DNA of 64,000 nucleotides, taken from contig JAJEKV010000127.1 in the NCBI GenBank assembly GCA_021234155.1, positions 560,001 to 624,000 on the forward strand, read 5' to 3'. Origin of the DNA: Isoetes taiwanensis. Its lineage: Eukaryota; Streptophyta; Lycopodiopsida; Isoetales; Isoetaceae. Within the stretch, counting starts at the first letter, position 1. Each line of letters opens with the position of its first letter. The notes beneath the pieces were generated by a model. That model worked only from the letters and a program-made list of their open reading frames with translations, was not told the origin of the DNA and did not search any database. Of the stretch, positions 47,108 through 58,737 are shown piece after piece. A program made the position numbers and the translations under genes.

Positions 47108-49600
47108 CGTATTATTACAACTTATCCCACATTTTTGCCACCTATAATACCATATATATTATATCCCTTAAAGTCATAGTGTCAATTATAGTGTCACTTT
47201 TAACGTCATCTCACTTATTAAGGCATTGATCGCTTTCATAATATCTTAATTAACTAAAAACTGTTTTATTTTATTTTATTTTATGTTTTTTGAATGCAAG
47301 ATACTTAGATTTTATTAATAATGTATGGTCTCGTAAAGCTCTTTGTTTATTTTGCTCGCAATTCTGGATATCTTTACCAACCATTCTTGAAGTCGCAGAA
47401 TGTTAGATAGAAATTTCAAAGCCAAGTTAAGCTACAAATAAACGCCATAAAGGAGACAATGAACTCAGATAAAATGTATTAAGAAAAAATTGATACAACA
47501 GTGTCAAAGATAGAAATGACAAGATCAAAAGTTCTGGAGATGTTTTTTTATCGTCTGCACCACAAAACTTTCATGTCATCTGTGCTTTCAATACCTGTAG
47601 CTTTGGCAATAACTTGCTTCGCAAAACTGACTATGGTGGCGTCCAGTGCTTTGCATGCCTCCCCTAAAATCGCTGGATTTATCTTTTGCTTCTAAGGTTC
47701 TTTTTCTTCTTCTGTGTACTGCTACTGCACCAATACAACCCCAAGACAACCTGCATGTATAAAAAAGGAAAGTATTGGCATCGGAAAGCTGAAAGAGAAA
47801 CAAAAATTGTTGAAATCTTACCAAGAAAACCTTGTAAACCTTGCCAAGTTAAACATTAACCAATTTCTTGCCATAATATTGTTTCTTGCCATAGCCAACC
47901 AAAAGTTAAGAAAAACAAGATAGACATGGTTCTGCACCCCATAACACAGAAGGAGCTTACATCCAGCTATAACACCTTACCTGAACCTGCACGGATCTCC
48001 AGCGCCTTCACAATGCCATAACCATGGCCGGAGCATAGCCAGAAGGCCAGAATGTAGATAGAAGAAGGCAAGATAGAAGAGGTAGCGGCCATACACCCAA
48101 GAGCCATCCCTTGTTGCAGAAGATCTGAAGAACAAGAAGGAAGAAATAGCCCTCCACTACATCCACGAATTGAATCGACACTACAATAGCTAATCCAGAC
48201 AAAGTGACCGAACAAGCTTTAGAACTCAAATCAAATTTTAGTGCAGAAAAACAGTATGCTATACGAATTTTAGATCTAAAGAGGCAGATGCGGTTGCCCT
48301 AACCCTAAATATATCCTCTGCTTTATTTTCTCAGAGGTCCATGAACAGAATCAGAGGCCGCTTTACATACCTGTATCTCTATTTTGGGGTTAGATTTAGG
48401 AACAACGGAATCCGATTGAACATCTTCCAGCTCGAATCTAACAAACTTCAAATCGTCAAGCAAGATGTTCTGCTCCGAACAGACTGGCGCCATTGTCCGC
48501 CACCCTACATCGCTCTAAATTTTAGGTTATGCCACAAGAACCAACGTAACCCGGAAAAACCGAAAGGGTAAATCAATAAATTTTTTTTTATACTGGTTTA
48601 TTAATATCTGTAATGGTGCCATGTAAATAAGACCATGCAACGAAATTTCACACTTCACAACATTGTCCCTTGCTAGGATAAATCCATCTACCAAATTAGT
48701 GGCTAGAGGGATGCTTTGGCTTAGCAAAATCTCTAATGGTCACCAAATTTTACAAGGCAGAATAGTTGTGTTAGAAGGTGACTAGAATAGAATTGTGGAC
48801 CGAAAAATAACAATAAAGCTGTTCCCAAATGGGCTAAAAAAATTCCTACCATGCGTTCACAACCTTATTAGAAGATAAAAGCACAATTTCATTAATTTTG
48901 GACAAAACTTGAATTCGTGGACTTTTCATCAATGACTTGCCTCAATGACTATTTTCTCGACCAAACATACATCCCCAGCAAGTGTTGCATATGCTTCGGC
49001 AACAAGCACATGAATCTTGAGTTTGACAATGTTGGGTGGCTTCTTCTTATTGGAAGGAGTCCAAGTGTAATCGATAGTGTCTATCTCAAGAGCGGTCTTC
49101 GTCCAACAATTGACATAACCATCATCACCATCACAGATGTATCCCTCTATGAATCACTTCCATCTAGAACCTTAACAATGACGTAAGAAACATGTTTATT
49201 GAAGATATGAAAGATATGGAAGAAACACATCATATGCGTTACTCATCCATGAAGGTCTTACCACGTGTCCGCCAGCAACCTGAGAATAGATAGCGTCAAA
49301 CTCGATGAAAGTGCCCTCATGTCGCTAAGTGCAGTAGCCAAAGATGACACATATGGCTTTGGCATTATAGTAGTCCCATATAATGAAATAGGCAGGAACC
49401 CTTCAGTGAAGGGTCTTCAATCCTAGGAATTGGTCACACACAACATGAATTAAAGTACCTGGTTAATGGTGTTGACCCGTTACTATCTTCTACCCACCTT
49501 TGGCTGGGGTTCGAGTGTGCTGGTTCATCTTTTGTATCATTCATGTCATTGCAGCCATTAGCCTCTCCTAGACTGCAAAACACCATCTGCAAAACATTGA
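47108..49600. other. CACTA interior, mostly unassigned
   Basis: The minus strand at 47,550-47,720 reads KINPAILGEACKALDATIVS then FAKQVIAKATGI between possible splice sites, which looks like a captured exon I cannot name. The minus strand near 49,290 reads TALSDMRALSSSLTLSILRL, which also could be captured. The plus ORF at 48,917-49,186 has no recognised domain. None of these joins into a gene that I can reconstruct. Confidence 0.35.
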
Positions 49601-49614
49601 AAAATGTATCATTT

Positions 49615-49935
49615 TTTGGGCCCGCAAATTGGGCGGGCGTAAATAGGGTGCCCGCAGATTGGGCGCATACCCTATTTGGGCACCCGCCCAATTTGACCAA
49701 TTCGAGGGCAAAAAAAAAAAAAAAAGTCTCGCAAATTGGGCGCGCGCCCAATTTAGAGAGCTCAAACAGGCGCCCACCCTGTTTGAAGCCCACAGAATGG
49801 GCGTCCGCCCAATTTGAGGATTTTTTTTTTTCCCTCTCATGCATGGCGGGTGCCCAATTTGGAGAGCCTAAATAGGGCGCCCGCCCTATTCAATTGCTCC
49901 AAACTTAGTGCCCGCCCTATTTGAGCACACTGGAT
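49615..49935. repeat. Degenerate GGGCG(C)CCGCCCAATTT repeats
   Basis: The words aaattgggcg, gcccgccc and gcccaattt recur about ten times over 320 bp, often as inverted pairs (for example caaattgggcgcgcgcccaattt at 49,733). They are related to the ordered array at 51.1-51.7 kb. Two A/T runs (49,710 and 49,826) interrupt them. Confidence 0.7.
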
Positions 49936-50010
49936 TGGGCCCCTGGCACATTATACAAGAAAAACTAGGACTTCTCATACAACATGCTTAACTCGACCTA
50001 CTCATTTGAC

Positions 50011-50252
50011 AAGCACCAAAACTAACTATGTGATTTTAACAACAAAAGATCATACCTCATCTTGAAGCCTAAAGGTGTGTCCCATCTCCTTATCATCAGT
50101 ATGGCAATGCATGTTGCAATACTCACGACAAGCACTAGAACTAACTATGTGATTTTAACAACAAAAGATCATACCTCGTCTTGAAGCCTAAGGGTGTGTC
50201 CCATCTCCTTATCATCAGTATGGCAATGCATGCTGCAATACTCAAACCCTAC
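50011..50252. repeat. 119-bp tandem duplication
   Basis: aagcacca(a/g)aactaactatg through gtatggcaatgcatg(t/c)tgc begins at 50,011 and again at 50,130 with only a few differences. A related, more diverged piece (gaagcctaaggtaaga) lies at about 53,796. Confidence 0.9.
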
Positions 50253-50457
50253 CACAACTAGGTTTATGATTTCAACAATAAAAGCTACAACCTTGAAATA
50301 GAACTACAACCTTGAAATACAAACAACAAAAATAGCAGCACATTACGCTAGTGCATCATATATGCTAATATAAAGTCAAAACTTACCTTCCGGTAAAGCG
50401 CCTGGTCGAGAGCGGAAAGGGTGGATGGTAAGACGCTTGGAATATGGATAGGAACAA

Positions 50458-50577
50458 CTTTTGGGAATATTGAGTTGAGGGGGGGAAATTCAAATTTGAA
50501 TTTTGAATTTCAAATAGGAAGAGCTTTTGGGAATATTGAGTTGAGGGGGGAATTCAAATTTGAATTTTGAATTTCAG
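50458..50577. repeat. 59-bp tandem duplication with AAATTTGAATTT palindromes
   Basis: ttttgggaatattgagttga and ggggg-attcaaatttgaat occur twice in tandem. The second copy begins at about 50,516. Confidence 0.85.
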
Positions 50578-51128
50578 TGTTCACGTGAATGGTCCACGTG
50601 GACTTTATTTTGAATTTGAAATGGTCATGAAAAGGGGGTTTATATTGTGACGCATTATGGGCCCACCATATACGCCCTGGACCTTTCATTATGAGCATGC
50701 CACTTGACATTCACCTGTGTATCCTCATGGCATGCCCTTTTTAAAAGGTCATTTGTCTGCGTTCTTGTCTGTTCGCGCTGAAGATCAAGCCGATTCTTCG
50801 ATCAGACTGCAGCATCTTGCACAGAAGTCAAGGCGCCATCTCTGTGGATCCCAGCGCCCCTATTTTTATGGAAAATCGGCCCTCAAAAGGAGGAAAAGGT
50901 AGGCCTCCGATTAATTTGCTGTTTTGTTTACCTTTATATTATTTTCTGTCTTCTTAGAACGCCATCTTTTCTTAGATGCAAGCTCTTGCATGTGCTGGCT
51001 AGAAGCTTCAAGCGCTTTTTCTTCTTTTCTGGTACCGTTCTTCTTTTCTTATATCTCTTCATTGCTCTCCTACAGTGCCCTTGCATGTCAGATATCCTAC
51101 CCCCTCTCCTTACATGCCAGAAAGCCTG

Positions 51129-51650
51129 CCCAGACATCACCTGGGGGTGCAAATTGGGCGGGCGCCCAATTTGGCACCCCACCTTGCCTGCATACTGCCC
51201 TGCCTAGACATCACCTAGGGGTGAAAATTGGGCGGGCGCCCAATTTGGCACTCCACCTGGCATGCATACTGCCCTGCCCAGACATCACCTAGACATCACC
51301 TGGGGGTGCAAATTGGGCGGGCGCCCAATTTGGCACCCCACCTTGCCGCAGATACGCCCGCCCAGACCATCACCTAGGGGTGCAAATTCGGCGGGCGCCC
51401 AATTTGGCACCCCACCTTTGCCGCATCTCGCCACCTTCCCGAGACATCGCCTGGGGGTGCAAAATTGGGCGGGCGCCCAATTTGGCACCCCATCTTGCCT
51501 CGCAGATCTTGCCGCCTGAGACATCACCTAGGGGTGCAAATTGGGCGGGCGCCCTATTTGGCACCCCACCTTGCCTGCATACTGCCCTGCCTAGATATCA
51601 CCTGGGGGTGCAAATTGGGCGGGCGCCCAATTTGGCACCCCACGTGGCAT
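51129..51650. repeat. Seven-copy array of a 74-85 bp unit, each with a GC-rich hairpin
   Basis: AAATTGGGCGGGCGCCCAAT(TT) begins at 51,151, 51,225, 51,310, 51,384, 51,462, 51,538 and 51,612, so the spacings are 74, 85, 74, 78, 76 and 74 bp. With its flanks the hairpin is longer still: GGGGTGC-AAATTGGGCG pairs with CGCCCAATTTGGCACCCC apart from one extra base. Between hairpins lies ccttgcctgcatactgccct and cagacatcacct. Copies are very similar, so the array is young or homogenised. Frames across it are translation shadows. A role in binding or expression of the CACTA family is possible but unproven. Confidence 0.9.
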
Positions 51651-52044
51651 GCATACTGCCCTCCATGACCCTTCTATTGAACATTAAAAGGATGGTTGCA
51701 TGTTAAAAATTAAAAGTGATTAAAAGTGAGAGGAGGATACCATATTAGGTAGAAGATTTGATACATGGGAATGATAATAAATAAACTAAAAGAAAAGTGA
51801 TTGAAGCAGCTAACATGAAAGAAGCAATAAATAAATAAATAAAATGATTGGAATGTGCTCAAAAAATACAAACTTTTTTTGAACCTTCACTTATGCATAT
51901 AAGCCGTATAACATCATCATCTCCTATCTGGAATCTTGTCCTATCTGAAATCGCCTTGTCCTATCTAAAATTGGGCGACCGCCTGATTTGAAGCCCTTAA
52001 CAACTAATCCTTAATTTTTTGGGCCTCTTTGTCTTCTCTTGTAA

Positions 52045-52370
52045 TCCAAATCCGGCGACCGCCCGATTTGAATCTGTATTGGAGCACAAAATGGCCAGCA
52101 ATAACATGAGCGATTCTTGAGAAGGCAGGCTGAGACAAGTCAAAATGGAGCCGAGGAAGATCACACCAGCCTCCAAGGCTTCCAGGAGGGCATAGATTTG
52201 TGGCAGTTACAACGATGGAGGGGCTGCCCGGCAAGCAGGCAGGATCATTCCAGCATCTGACCTTAAAGCAAGCGCCACAAATCGTTCCACTTCTAAACAG
52301 AGGAGTGCTCAATGCAGTTGTACTAGTTCCATATCGGTGTGCTCATTTGGTTGCCATAGCCAAGACACTC
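52045..52370 (-). pseudogene. Captured alpha-expansin fragment (DPBB domain)
   Basis: On the minus strand CLGYGNQ (about 52,360) is followed, after a frame change, by YGTSTTALSTPLFRSGTICG, ACFKVRCWNDP, CLPGSPSIVVTATNLCPP and GGWCDLPRLHFDLSQPAFSRIA. These are characteristic alpha-expansin sequences, including the conserved cysteines and the HFD motif of the double-psi beta-barrel. Expansins loosen plant cell walls at acidic pH. Here the signal peptide and the C-terminal beta-sandwich (CBM63) are missing. The text after AGHFVLQYRF is no longer expansin-like. The fragment lies inside the CACTA element, so it is a transduplicated exon piece and not a working gene. Confidence 0.88.
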
Positions 52371-54480
52371 CATCTGTTCACCAAAAAAAATCGGGGATTT
52401 TTAGGTTAAAAATCCATGCATTGTCTTCTACTCAACCAAAACAGAGGTTTTTAGGGCTTCAGTATATCTACTATTAGTTGCAGTGGCATCTGCTCCGCCG
52501 TAGTAAGTTCCATGAGCTAGCCCCCATCCTCCATTGCCATAGCCTTGCACATTTTTTATTCGCAGCATTGCAAAGCCAATGCATATTTGCAGCAGAGTTC
52601 CCATTTACACAACCCAAAAAACCCTTTCTACGTTCTGATTGATAGAACTTTAGAACAGGGCTGAATAACAAAAACAGCTTATATGGGCAATATTTCCTTT
52701 GGAACTGGCCATGGAAGGGGATTAGTCTCTGCGAAGCCAGCATTGCTGCACCTGGATATTTTTTAAGCAAAAGCAGCAAAACTTCGAGCAAAACTTCGAT
52801 GAAGCAGGGGATGCAAATGCAGCAAGAATCGTTCTAGCAAATGCAGGGGATGCAAATGCAACAAGAATCGTTCCAGCAAATGCAGGGCAAACTTCGATGA
52901 AGCAGGGGATGCAAATGCAGCAAGAATCGTTCCAGCCAGAAACCCTGACAAGAAGGCTCTGCCCGCTCAATCCGACCCTGCACATCCATCCCTGTTCTAT
53001 CGAAAATCACGAACTCTTCCTGCTTTCTTTCTCCTGCAAGCATTCCCTGCCATAGCTCGTTGCCTGAAACTGCCTGCAAGCATCCTGCCATAGCTCGTCT
53101 CCTGCAAGCATCCCCTACCATAGCCGCCACGAAATTGCCTACAAGCATCCCCTGCCATAGAATAGTCTCTGCCATACCTGAAGCGCTATGCTCTTTGAAG
53201 TTGCAAGACGTTGGAGCATGACCGCCATAGCTCGGCCGACAAAATGAAGCTGAGCTATTTTTTTTTAGGGTTTTATAATTTAAACCATTGGATGTTTTAC
53301 ACTCAATCTTGACCGTTAGTTATGCAATAACCCTTATCTTAGCTAAATGAATTGTTTTGCATATATGCATATTGCCCCATAAAGATAAAGATCCCACTTC
53401 TGTAAGAGTAAATCGCACACCATTGAATGCCATTAGATATGAAGCTAGTCATTAAATAGGGTGGTTGCCCAATTTAAAAATTGCATGTAGTAATCCTCGG
53501 AACGAATGATAACCTATTATACTAACATTTACTTGAATATTTGCAGGAAAATATCATTAATCCCAGAAATAAGGATCTGCTAAAAGCCCAAAAGAGTGTT
53601 CCAGATATTTGAAACTTTAAAATTGTCAAAAGCTTTCCTTCATTTGTTATTTGAGAACTTTGAGAATTCTATGATGTCTTAATGAAATTTATGTAAATTT
53701 TAGTGTCTTAAAGTTGACGTACTTATCTTATTGTGCATAATACGCTATATTTTCTTAATGTGATGGTTATTTCGGATCTATATTGTCTTGTGCGAAGCCT
53801 AAGGTAAGATACCTTTCCCATTTCTTCATCATCAATTTTGACTACTTTTGTCGCCTCCTGACAGAATCATGTGAGCATATTCCATCGTTTTCGCCATAAG
53901 AACCCTGTATCCTTAACAGTAGCTACCATTTGAGATATTTATGGACTTGTGAAAAGTCCATATTTAATGAAATTGTGCTTATAAGGTACCTATGCTAGAA
54001 GGCAAATTATTCCATGTCTTCTAAAACCAAATATGCTTGATAAGGCACGTTATATATCTCTATATCTTATATATTTCCAAACACTAAGGACATGGCCACA
54101 GCAATCACCTTTGTTGGTTGAATTAAAGGATCCCCTCACAAGAAAATGAGTCTATCTTGTTATAAAGATTTGATTATACTCACATGTTGCAAAATAATAC
54201 TCAGGCTTTATATTACCACCCGTCCATGTCTGGTGAAATGCAAATTCTTCATTGTGCACAGTTAGCCATGAACCCACTGTTATCCAAACTTTAGATCGAC
54301 AAGAATTTTCTAGGCAATTTACCATGTGTCCTTTCTAGCCTAAAAATCCAATATACTGTAGGACATCAGTTACTCCATTTCTTCTCATTCTCCATTTTTT
54401 ATTTTCTGTTGTAAATCCCCATGTTCTAAATTGAACAAAGAGCCAATATGAAGAAACCATTTACAAAGCAGCAAATAGCA
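52371..54480. repeat. CACTA interior with short tandem repeats; no gene recognised
   Basis: At about 52,797-52,940 the unit gcagcaagaatcgttccagc with aaatgcaggggatgcaaatg repeats three times. At 53,030-53,165 gcaagcatcccctgccatag repeats four times with gaps. The rest is AT-rich. Frames over the repeats (cysteine/histidine-rich on the minus strand) are by-products. Confidence 0.6.
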
Positions 54481-54846
54481 TCATAAATAGCATCACTCTT
54501 ATATTCTCAATATGTGATACTACAAATGAAGCTATTGGTGAAACTATAACTGGCAAAAGCTATAACACTTATATTGTCATTAACACAATTTGAATAATTA
54601 TTGATAGAAAGCTTGATGCAATATGTGATATTATACATGATGCTATTACCAACACATATATTGTCAATTAGTATTGATATAATTGTTGACCATATTTATG
54701 ACGATGCCAATGATGCTATAGATGATACAATTTATGTCACTGGTAGTGTCATTATACTTTAATATCACTATTTATACCACTTAATGCCTTTTGAGATTTT
54801 AAGTGATATTAAAGTGATGCAAAATGGCTATCCTCTTGTAGTGGAA

Positions 54847-55158
54847 GGAATTGGGCGAAGGATTGGGCGGACAATGGGCGTCAAACTAGGCTGGAATAGA
54901 TATAGGCTGGATTAGACGTGAAAATCGTAGAAATGGTTCGAATTCCAGTCCTATCAACCATCATTAAATGCCATTATGTGCATGTCTCGAAATTTGAGCC
55001 ATGCATAATACCATAAATATCCAATATCTTCCTTTTTTAACCTTATTCCTAAACCTATATGATTTGAGTTTAACCTAAAAATGAACACCGACATAATTCG
55101 AATTTAACATACAATTTAATACCAGAATGCTACGTCACACTATGTCGATAATTGGGAT
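54847..55158. other. Host flank right of the CACTA element
   Basis: This is the upstream continuation of the acidic-protein gene leader: joined to 46,598 it reads ...gcgaaattgggcgaa-ggaattgggcg.... The motif attgggcg recurs here (54,850-54,890). A 16-A run ends the stretch at about 55,175. Confidence 0.5.
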
Positions 55159-55596
55159 TTAAAAAAAAAAAAAAAACACTCCAAACCCTCCTCGAGAAAA
55201 CCACGTAAGTGCCGACCTCAACAATTTTACCCTTTCTGATCCAAAGCGCCATAGACAGTTTCCACTTCTACCCTTCACAAATGTCCTCGCCCGGCTATCC
55301 ATGACATCGCCATGGCTTAAATCTTTCGACCTTTCTAAAATCTTGTTATCAGAAAAACCCAAATCCGTCCCCAATTTCTTCATTCTTTTAGAACCAAACC
55401 CATTCTGTTGAGATGAAAATCTTTTGCCTTCGCCATTTTCTGCTATCCCTCTGCCTTTTCTAATCCTCATGCTTCTGCCGGAAATCGAAGCCTTTATCTG
55501 CTTCGATTCTTCCAGAGACAAAAGCCCATCTCCCAATTTCTTATCTGCTACAAATTTAACCTGTCCTCCCCCCCCCCTTTCCTTTTTTGAGGGCAA
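55159..55596 (-). other. Open frame of 145 codons, doubtful
   Basis: MPSKKERGGGGQVKFVADKK through SRARTFVKGRSGNCLWRF is basic and glycine-rich without a domain I recognise. Its start lies in the presumed A-tail side of the L1 at 55.6-61.6 kb, and its end runs into a T-run, giving FFFFF. It could be a first exon or chance. A competing frame on the other strand exists. Confidence 0.2.
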
Positions 55597-56066
55597 GGTT
55601 TGTTTTATATTGCGTCTAAAAAAGATACATCAGATGGTATATCCAAAAAGACATACCTAAAAAGCCTAAGCTTATAATCCAAAAGTCATGGTCCTTATAA
55701 AATGGATCCATGAACCAAATCAAACAAACTAGATTAATATATTGTTTGTATAATTTCGGAAATGCCAATAAGAAATGTTGCTCAACTTCCTATAACCAGA
55801 TCATGCTTCATCCGAAAGATCTTGTATTGTCAGATTTGCTACTGTTCTATCCCCAAATATAGTGAGAAGATTATCCAGTACTGCTATCTGAAAATTGGTG
55901 AAATCTCCATACCTCACTTCGTTTCAAGATTTTCTTGATTGCTTTGGCATGTATTACCTCCTACTTAAGTTGATTAAATATCCCTTCAAGTTCTGTCCTA
56001 GACAGTTGGGTCTCCTCATACTCTGAATTTTCTGCTACTCCCATTGCTCTATCCGGACTCCCAAAT

Positions 56067-57139
56067 CTATTGAGTCTCCTCCGTGCATCTGTGCAAAACA
56101 TCATCAGAGATTGTTAGATTAGTTAGATAGAAATCATGTAAGCCATAGAATTTTCCAAAGCTATTCCAGGCTAGATCACATTTCTTCCCTTTTAACATTT
56201 TATGGGCTACTGCAGTAATTTGAATGATATCTATGAATGTCTGTTTCAGCCATATAAGAGAGAGGGTCTGTTTATTTATGACCACTCTATTCCTGTGCAG
56301 CCAAACTACCCAACAACTCAGGGTTCTTGTTGTGTTTTCAATTCTACTTTCTGCTTCCCAAAAACTTAACAAGTTATGTTCATTTGGAGCTCCTTTATTA
56401 ATTTGGGAGGACCAGCTCCAGAACTTGATTAGCCATGGATATATAACACATGATTTGAAGTTTCAACTTCTCCACACTGAGGACACTGACTAGAGACTGC
56501 TATATCATATTTGGATCTTTTCTGATTTGTAGGCAGACTTTGGTGAATAGCAATCCATCTGAAAGTTTTTATTTTGTTAGCAATGTATATTGTCCATCCT
56601 TTTGCATATATTCCAGCCAATTTATCCTCTTCACATTGCCACAATCTGTTTGCTCTCGAAGGTTTCTTTTCTATGAGAACCTTATAAATTTTCTTTACTG
56701 AATATATCTCCTTATTGTTTAACTACCACATGCTAGAATTACTTCTTAGTTCCTCATAACCTCCAATTCTGTCCAAAACCAATTTGTATATTTCTTGATC
56801 CAAATCTGATCCTTTTGTTCTGCCTGCAACTTCCTTCCAAGTCATCCATCTGTTTTCAATTCTTAGATCATCAATCCTTCTAATACCATTTTTATGCCAT
56901 TGCATATATTTCTGGGGGTGTTTCAGGGCTAAACATCCCACATTGACAAGTGCTAAATCAGGGTGCCAAAAGAAGTTTAGATCTTTGCTTCTAGCATCTA
57001 TAATAGGAGGTCTGTAACATAGAGCAGTATTATTCCAAGACTCCAACATCCTTCTAAGGATATTTGATGTACCTGAACATGGTGTCAACTGAAAGAAGGC
57101 CGAGTCTGATAATTGATATTTTAAAGTTTGACTGGCCAC
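56067..57139 (-). pseudogene. L1 C-terminal region with zf-RVT
   Basis: SWNNTALCYRPPIIDARSKD and YMQWHKNGIRRIDDLRIENR belong to the plant L1 connection. From 56,644 WTIYIANKIKTFRWIAIHQS and CPQCGEVETSNHVLYIHG give the zf-RVT zinc-binding domain (CX2C...H). The tail VVWLHRNRVVINKQTLSLIW resembles the WxxWxxRN segment usual at the L1 C-terminus. Frames are broken in at least two places. Confidence 0.75.
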
Positions 57140-57145
57140 TGGTAG

Positions 57146-58737
57146 TCATTTTTGCACCCAATATTTCACTAATTGGAGGGCTAGAGAGGGCCTGACAGCA
57201 TATATTGCTCTCCAAATCATCTTTGCAGCAAGAGCTTGGGCTTGAATGAACATATCCTTGCATCCTAGCCCTCCATCTTTTTTGGATTTGATTAAGTTTG
57301 TCCATGCAACCTTATGAGATCCTTGCCATATGAACTTTCTTATTGTTGTCTCCATTTGCTTATAGGAATTTTTGTCTCCAACTATTGCTGACGAGAAATA
57401 TGTGTACTACTCATTACTACATTGGCAATTTCCACTCTTCCCGCCAAAGAAAGGGAAGAGGCATACATAGATAACTTCTTCTTGATTCTGGTTACAATTG
57501 GTTCCCATAAACCATGCAAAGAGCTATTTAGGGACAGAGGGATACCTAGGATACTTGTAGCAGAATCGCTATTTAAAACCTTAATTCCTTGTAAATTAGT
57601 ATCCTGAGAATCATAAATAATTGCACTTTTACTCCTATTCAGGAGAACCCCTGCAGCTGCACCAAATTTGTCCATTGCCAATAGAAAATTTTCCAGACTC
57701 TTGTCTTCTTTTTTGAGAAACACAAACGTCTCATCTGCGTATTGCATGATAGTGAAGAATCCATTACCTTTTGGAAGTTCCAGGCTTGTAATCTCCTTAT
57801 CAATTTGCATTTGTAGTGCCTTTCTTGTGACCATCTCAGCAACTATAAGAAGAGATATGGGGCTAGGGGACATTCCTGTCTTACCCCTCTTTGGCATTTA
57901 AATAAATTGGTTGGGGCACCATTTATAATTAGAGCTGAGGATGAATTAACATTAAAACTCCAGACCTTTTGATAGACACTACTTGGGAGTCCAATATGTG
58001 CCATAGCTTTTTCCAAGAACTGCCAACTTATTGTATCATAGACTAGCTTAAAATCCAGTTTAAGGAGCATACAATTTTGTCCAGATCTCTTATTCCAATG
58101 GAGGCCTTCTGCAGCACCTATATAATTCTCTAAAATATTCCTTTGTGATAGGAAAGCTGACTGACAAGGACTTATGACTGAGTGCAGGATCATCTTCAAT
58201 CTATTTGCTAGGATCTTTGTTAGGATCTTATAACTTGTGTTTGTCAAGGATATTGGTCTCCAATCACCAATGTTTATTGGATTATCAACCTTAGGAATTA
58301 GGGTGATTTGACCTGCATTTATAGCAGGATTTAGTCTGGAGGCTTTCCATGCTCCTTGGAAAAATATGAGAAAGTTTTCTTTCATAAGTTTCCAAAATTC
58401 CACATAGAACTCAGGCTGAAAACCATCTGGCCCAGGGCTCTTTCCTGTTGCCATAGATTTAAGAGTCTCCCATGTCTCCTTCTCTTGAGGAAGTGCAAGT
58501 AATTCTTCATCTTTAATTTCTTTTCAGCTTTTGAAATCTTTGGAAAAAATCTTATATGGTCTGATCCTCAGCCTGATAAGTATCAAACATCTTCCTATAT
58601 TCTTGTTGGAAAAAGTCTTCCATACCCTTTTGGTCCTCAATAACTTTCCCATGGCCATTATTAACCCTGACAATTCCATTATTGAGGATTCTACTCTTGG
58701 CTGTCCTAAAAAAGAAAGCTGAGCTTCTTTTATCCAT
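57146..58737 (-). pseudogene. L1 reverse transcriptase region with YADE in place of YADD
   Basis: ATGKSPGPDGFQPEFYVEFW, ITLIPKVDNPINIGDWRPIS, SAFLSQRNILENYIGAAEGL and LLKLDFKLVYDTISW (motif A) are followed by GVRQECPLAPYLFL (motif B, here CP after E instead of G/D). After a frame change comes MQYADETFVFLKKEDKSLEN, where the second Asp of the active site is Glu. ILGIPLSLNSSLHGLWEPIV and SLAGRVEIANVVMSS are thumb/connection motifs, and KFIWQGSHKVAWTNLIKSKK plus GGLGCKD follow. The altered active site and the frameshifts make it inactive. Confidence 0.85.

Larger units (their letters stand above)
46599..54843. mobile_element. Non-autonomous CACTA element (8,245 bp) carrying host sequence
   Basis: The left end is CACTACAAGAGG (46,599-46,610) and the right end CCTCTTGTAGTG (54,832-54,843), a perfect 12-bp terminal inverted repeat of the plant En/Spm type. 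The host trinucleotide GAA precedes the left end (46,596-46,598) and follows the right end (54,844-54,846), the 3-bp duplication expected for this superfamily. The subterminal regions (46.69-47.2 kb and 54.48-54.83 kb) are rich in short words such as tagtgtca, gtgatat and tatagtatca, as expected for transposase-binding sites. I find no TNP2-type transposase, so it depends on another copy. It carries an expansin fragment, several tandem duplications and a hairpin array. Confidence 0.92.

Noticed and set aside
46863-47108. Protein with a duplicated FDTNRVTKDDVYV segment
   Set aside because: It is the translation of an 81-bp non-coding tandem duplication in the CACTA subterminal region.
51129-51650. 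Coding sequence over the hairpin array (several frames open for 80-120 codons)
   Set aside because: The frames merely follow the tandem unit, and different frames and both strands are open at once.
46599-54843. Autonomous CACTA element
   Set aside because: I found no TNP2-like transposase or TNPA-like ORF in either strand, so it must depend on another copy.
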